Positions 28,563 through 36,163 of a stretch of 58,716 nt of DNA are shown here, in pieces (the stretch's first letter is position 1; each line of letters opens with the position of its first letter). This DNA comes from an uncultured Dokdonia sp. (GTDB lineage: Bacteria; Bacteroidota; Bacteroidia; Flavobacteriales; Flavobacteriaceae). The stretch is from positions 1 through 58,716 of the forward strand of contig NZ_CALEMI010000149.1 of the NCBI RefSeq assembly GCF_937910895.1, in the 5' to 3' direction. The translations under genes and the position numbers were made by a program. Under the pieces are notes generated by a model. It made no database searches. It was not told the origin of the DNA and saw only the letters and a program-made list of their open reading frames with translations.

Positions 28563-28626
28563 TACGCTTTCGTACTTCGTCAAGCTCAGTATAAACTTCA
28601 GCATCGCTAGGCTCTTTGAAAGCGTA
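28563..28626. repeat. Palindrome copy split by a 44-bp insert
   Basis: Left half TACGCTTTCG (28563-28572) and right half TGAAAGCGTA (28617-28626) are separated by a sequence that starts TACTTCGTCAAGCTCAGTAT. The break is exactly at the centre of the palindrome. An A-tract follows. Confidence 0.7.
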
Positions 28627-28687
28627 TAAAAAAAGCACTCATCTTTACATTGAAACATTTTAATAAAACAGACTAGAATATTTTACT

Positions 28688-28695
28688 TAAGTTTG
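28688..28695 (+). promoter_or_regulatory. Possible -7 element for the lipoprotein gene
   Basis: TAAGTTTG matches TAnnTTTG, 29 bp before the ATG at 28724. No well-spaced TTG box was found. Confidence 0.3.
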
Positions 28696-28723
28696 CGTTA
28701 GAAGTTTACAAATCTATTTTAGC

Positions 28724-29632
28724 ATGAAAAAAATATCCTACTATCTATCTTTTCTTTTACTATGTACAGCAATAACCTTTATTTCTTGTGACGATGAGCA
28801 ATTAGAAGGGGAATTTTCTAGTACTCCAGACGGAAGTGATCCAGCTGTATTTTGTGCAGAAACTGGACTCCTTGCTATCGCTGAGGCACAAATAGCACTT
28901 ATAGGTTTAGATCCAGCCGATGCTCAAGCAGGATGTGATTCTCTTAGAGCGACTATTAACAGTTTTATAGCTACTTGTGGAGATGAAGGGGGTACGCTAC
29001 AAATGCTATTGGATGAGTTGGGTACTGACTGTAATCTTGTAACTGATGGCGGTGGTGACGATGATGATGATTCAGGAATAGATGGTGTTTTTTTTATAAC
29101 ATTTAGGGCAAATGGAGAACTTGTTGATATGCGTTTTGACACAGCAAGTACTTCGGCAGATTTTCTTACAAACATGAGTTTTTCAGGTCCAGTTGGTGAC
29201 GATTGTGCAAGAGATTACGGTCCTGGTTTAAATGCCAATAATGATAGCTTTATACCACAATCTGGTGTAGAGTTTTATAATTTACTAAGCCTTAATGATC
29301 TTTGTACTACAACACCTGAAAGTGAAGCGATTAATTTAGCTTTTCCTACGGGTAATTATTCTTACAGTACTTCAGATTCAGAATATGGAGTAGGATTTGG
29401 TTATTCTCCCTCTGAGGACAATTTTTTCAACACTTTAGGAGGATCACAATCGGGTAGCACTTTTAGTATTCAATCATCAGAGGAAGCTAATATATTTGTA
29501 GCAGGTAATCTATTTGAAGCGGGTCAAACCATAGAAGGAACATTTAGTTGTACAATATATAACGAATCTAATCCTGGTGAAACTATAGCGATTACTGATG
29601 GATCTTTCAGATTAAGAGTTAGTGAGGATTAA
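28724..29632 (+). CDS. Unknown lipoprotein with Asp-rich linker
   Basis: A 302-residue lipoprotein (lipobox FISC, Cys22). Residues 30-110 form a helical domain with several Cys (AETGLLAIAEAQ, AGCDSLRATINSF, TCGDEGG). A GGGDDDDDSG linker leads to a beta-sandwich-like C-terminal domain (FITFRANGELVDMRF to GSFRLRVSED) that looks like small Bacteroidota surface lipoproteins (DUF6252-like, tentative). It probably sits on the outer membrane. It ends at a very strong bidirectional terminator. Confidence 0.7.
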   Translation: MKKISYYLSFLLLCTAITFISCDDEQLEGEFSSTPDGSDPAVFCAETGLLAIAEAQIALIGLDPADAQAGCDSLRATINSFIATCGDEGGTLQMLLDELGTDCNLVTDGGGDDDDDSGIDGVFFITFRANGELVDMRFDTASTSADFLTNMSFSGPVGDDCARDYGPGLNANNDSFIPQSGVEFYNLLSLNDLCTTTPESEAINLAFPTGNYSYSTSDSEYGVGFGYSPSEDNFFNTLGGSQSGSTFSIQSSEEANIFVAGNLFEAGQTIEGTFSCTIYNESNPGETIAITDGSFRLRVSED

Positions 29633-29650
29633 TCACTAAATAACAAGAAT

Positions 29651-29700
29651 ATCCTATATAAAAAATGCTCTCCATCTGGAGAGCATTTTTTATATAGGAT
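29651..29700. terminator. Long bidirectional terminator
   Basis: Perfect 23-bp arms (29651-29673 and 29678-29700) around a 4-base loop ATCT, containing the core AAAAAATGCTCTCC, separate the convergent genes 28724-29632 and 29711-30430. Confidence 0.9.
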
Positions 29701-29710
29701 CCAATATTTT

Positions 29711-30430
29711 TTATTGCATTTTGATTTTTCCAGATCCAGAAACTTTGGTGTCTTGCTTATCCGGATTTCCATAATAATCGATATCTCCAGAGCCACTTAC
29801 ACGCGCTCTAATACTTTTACTACAGTATACAGAGATATCTCCTGAACCAGCTACGCTTACGACAGCATTATCTGCTTTTAAATCCTTTGCGTGTACTTCT
29901 CCAGAACCTGCTACACTTACATCCAGATCTCTACTGTTTCCAGTGAGGGTAAGATCTCCAGAACCCGCTACACTTGCATCTACACTATCAGCATCTACTT
30001 TTAAGGTAAGGTCACCAGAACCTGCAACAGAGGTTCTAAAGTTGGTGGTTTTAATTACATCTTTGTTCCACATATTTCCAGAACCCGCAAGTGATACTTC
30101 ATCTAAATCTTGAAAAGGAACTGTGATTTTGATTTTCTTTGTGGCACGTATATTCTTGTTGTTTTCTACTTTAATTTTAAGGGCGTTTCCGCGTACTTCT
30201 GTAACGATATATTCCATAAGGTTACTATCTCCTTCTATCGTGATAGTTCCTTCTTTACCAGCAACAAGTTCTACGTCAAAGGATCCTCCAACGTTCACTT
30301 CGTCATAGCTGCCTACAGATCTCGTAATGGTTGTGATATTTCCATTTCCTTTTTCTCCTTTACCCCACCATTGTGCTTGGACTTGTAATGAAGTTACTAG
30401 AATGAGACAGATTGTGATTACTTTTTTCAT
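29711..30430 (-). CDS. DUF2807 (head GIN domain) exported protein
   Basis: The 239-residue protein has a signal peptide ending VQAQ and a DUF2807 beta-helix-like domain. It begins RSVGSYDEVNVGGSFDVEL, and the body repeats VAGSGD units (at least six AGSG/SGSG turns) that would stack as a right-handed beta solenoid. This family is called a putative autotransporter adhesin head domain, but its function is unproven. It is the last gene of the minus-strand unit that begins with the ECF sigma factor, 22 bp after the DUF4097-like gene, so it is probably part of the sigma regulon. Confidence 0.85.
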   Translation of the reverse strand: MKKVITICLILVTSLQVQAQWWGKGEKGNGNITTITRSVGSYDEVNVGGSFDVELVAGKEGTITIEGDSNLMEYIVTEVRGNALKIKVENNKNIRATKKIKITVPFQDLDEVSLAGSGNMWNKDVIKTTNFRTSVAGSGDLTLKVDADSVDASVAGSGDLTLTGNSRDLDVSVAGSGEVHAKDLKADNAVVSVAGSGDISVYCSKSIRARVSGSGDIDYYGNPDKQDTKVSGSGKIKMQ

Positions 30431-30452
30431 AATGTTTGATTTTTAGATTGAT

Positions 30453-31538
30453 TTATAATTTTGTGAATGTAACTCCACCATATTCAGAGTTGATGTTAAT
30501 GTTATTTTGACTGTTAGCATTTCCGTAATATCCTTCATAATATTTATCTGAAGATTCAATACGTTTTTTTGTAATTTCTAGGTTCTCTTGACCACTAAAC
30601 CCTGCATACTCCAAAGAAATATTAAAGGTAAAAGTGTAGTCACTATGATACCCTAATTTAATACCTGTGTAATCACTTTTGATAACCACATCACCAGCGG
30701 TAGCACTAAGTTCATTAATACGTACAGAACCGTAGCTGGTATTAAGATTTACATTGCCTCGGATAATTTCAAACGCCGTAGATAAGTAATCTCCTCTTCC
30801 TGTAAGTTCACGTACAGTTCCTACTTGTAGTTTTCCATAATCACATACATAGTTAAGATTTTCTATAGTTCCAAATTCACTTTTGGTATAATCTGCGTCT
30901 AGTTCTATTTTACCTGCTTTTTCTAAATTAAAGCTTGAGTAATCTGCCGTGATACGACCACTTTTCATATACTCAATAGTAGAGTTATTGGTATAGTCAA
31001 AGCTGAGACTATTGTTTTCTCCAAGCAGTTCTCCTATTGTAAGTTTTCCATAGTCGCAGTTTATTCTTGCATTCCCGCGTATTTTGTTGATAGAGATACC
31101 ACCGTAGTCATTACTAATGTCAATAGCATTGGTTACAGGAACTTTTATTTCATATCGTATTTCCATATTCACGTTACTGCTTTTCCAACTTTTCCACCAA
31201 GAGCGACCTCCTCCTTGATTAAGTTTTGTGATGGCGCTTACAAAGCTAGCGCTCCCATCAAATACAACATTAATCTCATCCAGCTTCTCCTGTACCTTTT
31301 CTTCGTTATTACCATTAGTTTTGATAAATACTTCAATAACAGTTTTGTTTTGATTCCAAGAGACAATATTTACATTGCCGTAGCTATTGTCTATTTTTAA
31401 ACGCGCATCAGGATTGACTGTAAACTCCTTTTTTATTTTCTTCTCTTTGGTATACTGTCCTTTAAAACCATTGTATGCCAATACAACCGTAGGAATCGTA
31501 ATTAGGATAAAGAATAAAGTATAAATTTTTGTTTTCAT
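30453..31538 (-). CDS. DUF4097-like beta-repeat exported protein
   Basis: A 361-residue exported protein. The start at 31538 gives the signal peptide MKTKIYTLFFILITIPTVVLA; an upstream in-frame ATG at 31586 would only add an uncharacteristic tail. The mature part contains repeated strands with DYG/SYG turns (DNSYGNVNI, CDYGKLTIGELL, NTSYGSVRINEL, NSEYGGVTF), typical of DUF4097/adhesin-like solenoids. It follows the anti-sigma-like gene by 22 bp and precedes the DUF2807 gene. Function unknown; envelope location likely. Confidence 0.82.
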   Translation of the reverse strand: MKTKIYTLFFILITIPTVVLAYNGFKGQYTKEKKIKKEFTVNPDARLKIDNSYGNVNIVSWNQNKTVIEVFIKTNGNNEEKVQEKLDEINVVFDGSASFVSAITKLNQGGGRSWWKSWKSSNVNMEIRYEIKVPVTNAIDISNDYGGISINKIRGNARINCDYGKLTIGELLGENNSLSFDYTNNSTIEYMKSGRITADYSSFNLEKAGKIELDADYTKSEFGTIENLNYVCDYGKLQVGTVRELTGRGDYLSTAFEIIRGNVNLNTSYGSVRINELSATAGDVVIKSDYTGIKLGYHSDYTFTFNISLEYAGFSGQENLEITKKRIESSDKYYEGYYGNANSQNNININSEYGGVTFTKL

Positions 31539-31560
31539 AATATGGGTATGATTAGGTCTT

Positions 31561-32109
31561 CTATAATGTAGAAGGACGTAATTCATTTAATTTTTTAATA
31601 GCGTCTATATGTTCTAATACTTGCTGTAACAAATCTATTCTGTTCTGAAAATTACTAATCATCGCATAAATCACTCTCTTGTCTTGACCGCTTTGAGCTA
31701 GATCATTCTTTAATTGATCATAATCTGCTTCTAGCGTTTTGAGCCTTTTGGTAGCGTCATCGACAATGGCTTGTGTCTCTGGGGTTGCTTGTTTGTTGAT
31801 TTCAAAGAGTTCTCTTTCTATCGTCTGCGTAAAAAATTGCTGTGTTTGTTCCATCTCTGGAGACACGTCGGCAAGTTCACTTCCATCAGGTAGTGTATTT
31901 CGCGTAAGCGTAATCATAAAAACTAAGGCGATACTTGCTGCCACGGCAAGTGGTTTCCACCAATTCATTTTGCGTACAGGAACTTCTTTGACCTGAGATG
32001 CACTTTGTAGTTTTTTTAAGAACCGTGCTTTGTGATCTGCGCTAGGTTCTGCTACTTTGAGCTGACCATCTAGGCGCTCAAATAGTTGTTCTATATTGTC
32101 CTTCTTCAT
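31561..32109 (-). CDS. Anti-sigma-factor-like membrane protein
   Basis: A 182-residue protein with a short N-terminal cytosolic part (MKKDNIEQLFERLDGQLKV), one membrane segment (WWKPLAVAASIALVFMITL, about 55-75) and a helical periplasmic part with heptad-like leucines. The start at 32109 is chosen over 32172 because it leaves a 32-bp overlap with the sigma gene and gives a natural N-terminus. It has no zinc-type HxxxCxxC motif. Its place directly after the ECF sigma gene makes it the probable regulator of that sigma factor; this is inference from context. Confidence 0.75.
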   Translation of the reverse strand: MKKDNIEQLFERLDGQLKVAEPSADHKARFLKKLQSASQVKEVPVRKMNWWKPLAVAASIALVFMITLTRNTLPDGSELADVSPEMEQTQQFFTQTIERELFEINKQATPETQAIVDDATKRLKTLEADYDQLKNDLAQSGQDKRVIYAMISNFQNRIDLLQQVLEHIDAIKKLNELRPSTL

Positions 32110-32656
32110 AATTTTGTAATTTTTTTCGTAAACTGTCTTTTGCTCTGGAAACGACCGTTCTGCAATTGGCATAGCTTACATTTAATATCATACTCATCTC
32201 TTCATAATCATAGCCTTCGATGAGGTGAAGGGATAGTGCTTGTCTATAATTATCCTTTAAGCTATCCATAGCGTGTAAAACCTGCTGTGCTTTTACCTGA
32301 CTTAGATCCGCTTCTGCAATACCCTCTGTATCATCTTCAATACGATATAAATGATCTTCTATAGGCGTTTCATCTCGCTTTTTGGTTCGTTGATAGCTAT
32401 TTAAACTTTTATTCACCACAATTCGTTTTAACCAGCTTCCAAAGGTCGCTTCTCCTTTAAAGCTATCTAGTTTTGTAAAGGCATTGAGAAACGCTTCTTG
32501 CATCACATCTTCAGCTTCGGCGGTATCTTTTACAATGTGTAAGGCGGTATTGTACATCGCTTTATAATAGCGATTGTAAACTTCCAGCTGTGCACTTTGC
32601 TGTCCTTTTTTACACAAAGGAATAAGATCCGTAATATCGCGATTGGTTAATGTCAC
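32078..32656 (-). CDS. ECF-type RNA polymerase sigma factor
   Basis: A 192-residue sigma-70 family protein with region 2 (YYKAMYNTALHIVKDTAEAEDVMQEAFLNAF, then SFGSWLKRIVVN) and region 4 (HLIEGYDYEEMSMILNVSYANCRTVVSRAKDSLRKKL, helix-turn-helix). It heads a four-gene minus-strand unit with an anti-sigma-like membrane protein and two envelope adhesin-like proteins. That suggests it directs an envelope response that includes its own operon. The start at 32656 fits the length of the family. Confidence 0.92.
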   Translation of the reverse strand: MTLTNRDITDLIPLCKKGQQSAQLEVYNRYYKAMYNTALHIVKDTAEAEDVMQEAFLNAFTKLDSFKGEATFGSWLKRIVVNKSLNSYQRTKKRDETPIEDHLYRIEDDTEGIAEADLSQVKAQQVLHAMDSLKDNYRQALSLHLIEGYDYEEMSMILNVSYANCRTVVSRAKDSLRKKLQNYEEGQYRTTI

Positions 32657-32850
32657 TTTATTGGTTTGGTTACTTCTGTTATAAAGATGCGTGCTTTTTT
32701 GGTTTGTTACACTTTCGTGAAAAAATATTTTGAATGTGTAACCTTTTCTGTGAGTAATGAAGTAGTCTATTTTATATATAGTTAGTATAACTATTTTTTA
32801 AGACTAATTTTGTTTTTTTAGAATGTCACGAAATTTTTTAAAAAAGACTT

Positions 32851-35127
32851 TTAAAAATCATTATATTCCTTGTCAATGTATTTATTTATATACTGTGTTA
32901 CAGATTTTGAATCATTATTTTCATCTAAGATAAATTTCAAAGCATTTGAAAAATTATTATCAGAAAATAAACCTATTAAATTATTAAGATTTGAATATTT
33001 TTTTTCAGTAAAATCGTTAAATCTTAGTGAAAATAAAATTGGCATAATTAAACCTTTGTATTTTTTATTTTGAGTTTGATTTAAGGTATTTATAATAGCT
33101 GTTATTTTTTCATCATTATTATAATAAAAAATAGAGCTATTAAACTGTAGTTTTATAATTTCATTCATTAAGATATTATTTTCCTCAAATAGCTTAATGC
33201 CTTTATCTAGTAGTTTATGATCAGGCGCTATTAAAAGATTTCTTAAAATTATATCAAGGAATGGAATGTATCCGATTCCAGAATACTTGGAATTCAAATC
33301 ATCACTAAAAACATCACGAAATTTTTTTAAAAAAAAAGACATAAATGGAATAGGGTTTTTTTTAAATTCTTCTTCTTCAAAAGTTAAAGTCTTAAAGAGT
33401 GACAAGAATGGACTATCCTCTGAAATATATTCTGGGAAGCTATTGAAAATTTTGTACTCCTCCGATTGTTTGTCAATAGTATATGTGTTTTCTTTACGAT
33501 GTGAATTTTCTATGTTATGTGAATGTTTTAGAATTAATTCTGCATATAAGTAATTTAACCCAGTAATTTCTAACTCGTTAATTTTTGCTGATTGTAAATT
33601 TTCAAAAGTTTTGTTGATTAATTTTCTATAATAAGTATCTCTGAAATATTTACTTAATAAGTCAAAACTTGGATTAAAAATATATATATCTTTTTCTTGT
33701 TTGTGTATTATTACAAAAATTATTTTTTTTACAATTTCTTCAAAAATTCTGGTGCTTACATTTTGTATTGTTTCAAAAATTTCTAGAAAGAATATAGATG
33801 AATCTACATTAAGTTTTAGTTGATATTCTATTAAGTCATCTATAATTTCATTGTCAGCCTGATCTTTATCAATTAGATTAATTAATAGTTCAAGTACAAT
33901 ATGCCAATAAGAATTAGTAACATATTCACCTATCAAAGCATTACGCTCTCCTTTTTTATGTTTCTTTTCAATATTAGAAAATATCCAGAAAGCGGTAAAG
34001 TATTCAAGAAATGTTTTGTGCGTGAAATTATTATCAAAGTAAAGGGATCTTTTTTGTGCGTATAGTAAAAACTCTTCAGATTGTGAATCTGAAGTAAAAT
34101 CATCTGCAATTTTTAGTTTTTCAGTTAAACTCTTAGCGACTGTATTTTTAGCTCTTTGATAGGTTACTTTACCATCTTGGTTACTCAACTCTCTGTATTG
34201 CCAGTAGGCTAAATCTGCAAAAATGGTGTCTTTACGTTTATAAATATCTTCTGATAAATTAATTTCCATGCTCTTACTATGATCCCATTTGTCGACTAAT
34301 GTTTTTGTGCAAGATTGATAGATTTCAAGTTTAGATTCAGGTACTTTAAGATTGTTTCTATATAATATGACGATCAGTGATAATAACAGAGGGTTTGAGA
34401 TTAACTCATTGTCTATTAAATCCTTTTTTTCTAAAAGATCATTGATTTCCTTTTGCCTAATTTTTTTGTTGTTTTCCTCAATAGAATACCAATTTTTTAT
34501 GTATTCTTCTATTTGATTGTCATTAAAATTATTAATGGTCAATCTAATAGTGTTTTTATCTTCTAATGGAGCATCACTATATCCTATAATACGCGAAGTT
34601 GTTATTGTTTTAGTTCTCTTGTATTGATCAATAAAGTTTTCGATATCATTTTTTACAGATAATTTGTCGTTGATATCAAAGATTTCATCTAACCCGTCAA
34701 AAATTATCAATGTTTGCTTATTATTTAGGATAAATTCTAAATTTTCAAGCAAAATGTTAGAAATAGCATATTCAAGATCAATTAGATGAATTAAATATTT
34801 TAATAACCCTCCTTTTTTCTCTTTTTTGAAAGCATGATATTTTCGTAACTCTATTCTAAAGGGGATTCTATTTGTTATATCAGAATTAGTGAATATTGTT
34901 TTTTCTTTTTTTATCGTTTTTAATGTTATAAATTTTGTAAGGATAGATTTCCCACTCCCTGGATTACCTAGTATAATTATACTTTTATCGTTGTCAAAAA
35001 TATTTTCTAATTGCCGATTATTTATTTTTTTTCCTTCAGAGAAAATAGGTTTTACAAATAAATCTTCTAATTTTTTTCTTTTCCCCTTTTTTACATTTAA
35101 ATCTAGCCCTAATCCAATAAAATTCAA
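32851..35127 (-). CDS. NACHT NTPase (downstream part of a stop-split bNACHT gene)
   Basis: The 758-residue open frame carries a NACHT STAND NTPase: Walker A GNPGSGKS (54-61), Walker B LIIFDGLDE (140-148), the sensor-like TTSRIIGY and the NPLLLSLIVILYRN segment. A long helical C-terminal half (about 330-758) is likely the sensor. Bacterial NACHT proteins are known antiphage effectors. It begins with TTG directly after the TAA of 35128-35697 and in the same frame; no ATG occurs before about residue 290. So the two frames are most likely one gene of about 948 codons cut by one nonsense codon. Base composition is far more AT-rich than its neighbours, pointing to transfer. Confidence 0.8.
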   Translation of the reverse strand: MNFIGLGLDLNVKKGKRKKLEDLFVKPIFSEGKKINNRQLENIFDNDKSIIILGNPGSGKSILTKFITLKTIKKEKTIFTNSDITNRIPFRIELRKYHAFKKEKKGGLLKYLIHLIDLEYAISNILLENLEFILNNKQTLIIFDGLDEIFDINDKLSVKNDIENFIDQYKRTKTITTSRIIGYSDAPLEDKNTIRLTINNFNDNQIEEYIKNWYSIEENNKKIRQKEINDLLEKKDLIDNELISNPLLLSLIVILYRNNLKVPESKLEIYQSCTKTLVDKWDHSKSMEINLSEDIYKRKDTIFADLAYWQYRELSNQDGKVTYQRAKNTVAKSLTEKLKIADDFTSDSQSEEFLLYAQKRSLYFDNNFTHKTFLEYFTAFWIFSNIEKKHKKGERNALIGEYVTNSYWHIVLELLINLIDKDQADNEIIDDLIEYQLKLNVDSSIFFLEIFETIQNVSTRIFEEIVKKIIFVIIHKQEKDIYIFNPSFDLLSKYFRDTYYRKLINKTFENLQSAKINELEITGLNYLYAELILKHSHNIENSHRKENTYTIDKQSEEYKIFNSFPEYISEDSPFLSLFKTLTFEEEEFKKNPIPFMSFFLKKFRDVFSDDLNSKYSGIGYIPFLDIILRNLLIAPDHKLLDKGIKLFEENNILMNEIIKLQFNSSIFYYNNDEKITAIINTLNQTQNKKYKGLIMPILFSLRFNDFTEKKYSNLNNLIGLFSDNNFSNALKFILDENNDSKSVTQYINKYIDKEYNDF

Positions 35128-35697
35128 TTAAGTGTAGTTATTGATAAGACTTTTTTTGTATTTTTTTATGAAGTCAGAAAAGTCAAATTGATCTTGAAAT
35201 TTAGATTCAATTATTTGTCTTAGATCTTTTACTTCGTTAAAAGAAAGGGTAGATATTTCTAAGACATCTTCTATTTTGTTTTCTATTCCTAAAGTAATTA
35301 GATATATTTCTTTGTTACTTAATAATTCATTGAAGAAGATATCCTTATGAAGTTCTTTTTTTAGAAGCGTTATAAATTCTAAAATGAAACCTGATGGTAA
35401 TGTTTTTATATCAAATTTTTCTTCAATTATAGCAATGTTAACTTTTGAATCAATGAATAGTAGTTTCATTAATCCATTAACGATAGATTCGTGCTTAAAG
35501 AAATATTCAAAATTTCCACCTAAAACATCTGGATATTTTTTTTGTAATTTTTTAGCAGTATTGTTTACTTTTTTGTAGAATTTTTCATCAAAACTTTTCG
35601 AGGTAATTTTATCATATACTTCATCAAAACCTTTATCTAAAAGTTTGTTCCCTAACCAAGATCCTACAGATATTAAAGCAGCTGTTTCTATTATCAT
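35128..35697 (-). CDS. N-terminal part of a stop-split bNACHT gene
   Basis: The 189-residue helical product (MIIETAALISVGSWLGNKLL... to INNYT) has no recognised catalytic motif. It lies in the same frame as the NACHT NTPase and is separated from it by a single TAA, whose next codon is TTG. Many bacterial NACHT proteins have an N-terminal helical or effector domain of about this size before the NTPase, which fits a split gene. If read separately it would be a small companion protein. It begins with ATG at 35697; the upstream 35698-36163 spacer should carry its promoter. Confidence 0.6.
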   Translation of the reverse strand: MIIETAALISVGSWLGNKLLDKGFDEVYDKITSKSFDEKFYKKVNNTAKKLQKKYPDVLGGNFEYFFKHESIVNGLMKLLFIDSKVNIAIIEEKFDIKTLPSGFILEFITLLKKELHKDIFFNELLSNKEIYLITLGIENKIEDVLEISTLSFNEVKDLRQIIESKFQDQFDFSDFIKKYKKSLINNYT

Positions 35698-36163
35698 TTT
35701 ATATTTTGATTTATAAGGTTTAAGTGTAATTGTTTAAATATAAGTATAATAACATAATTTTTTGAAATGTACTTATTAATGATTTCAACAATCTATTATA
35801 CCCTTTCGCGAAAGCGTAAAAAAATACATAGAAGAAGGTAAAAGATACTTTTTAAAAATAATAAGAGGTATTGAACCTTAGGGCAACCCCTGAACCCTAT
35901 ACCTTAAACCCAAGGCTCAGGATATTAAACCGAAGATCCCGCTGGAAAAAGCGGAATTAGTTCAACTAACTATTTTGAATTCATCCTTCGGACTTTTTAA
36001 AATAGATTTTCACTAATAATCTGGCATAACAATTGACTTCTGTATGGCGAAGACAGTGTATATATATAGGGTTGTACCTATAGAAATCTAATACGCTGAT
36101 AATTAATTAAAAAAATAAAGCCCCTAGTCCATTAGAAATGTGACATAGTGGCGTATATATAGT
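35698..36163. other. Divergent spacer NACHT/lon with structured segment
   Basis: A 466-bp spacer. It holds a palindrome copy (35799-35818). A segment at 35930-35998 has an outer stem CCGAAG/CTTCGG, an inner stem CCGCT/AGCGG and a T-run. The lon promoter is presumably in 36000-36160. No protein gene is seen; the outer stem with T-run could be a terminator, an attenuator or a small RNA. Confidence 0.5.
35799..35818. repeat. Palindrome copy, extended form with one mismatch
   Basis: TACCCTTTCGCGAAAGCGTA differs from the 20-bp consensus by one base (G to C at 35802); an A-tract follows. Confidence 0.85.

Noticed and set aside
13306-36041. Shared 13-mer ACAATTGACTTCT before aroQ and before lon
   Set aside because: A 13-mer shared by two places is expected by chance in an AT-rich window of this size.
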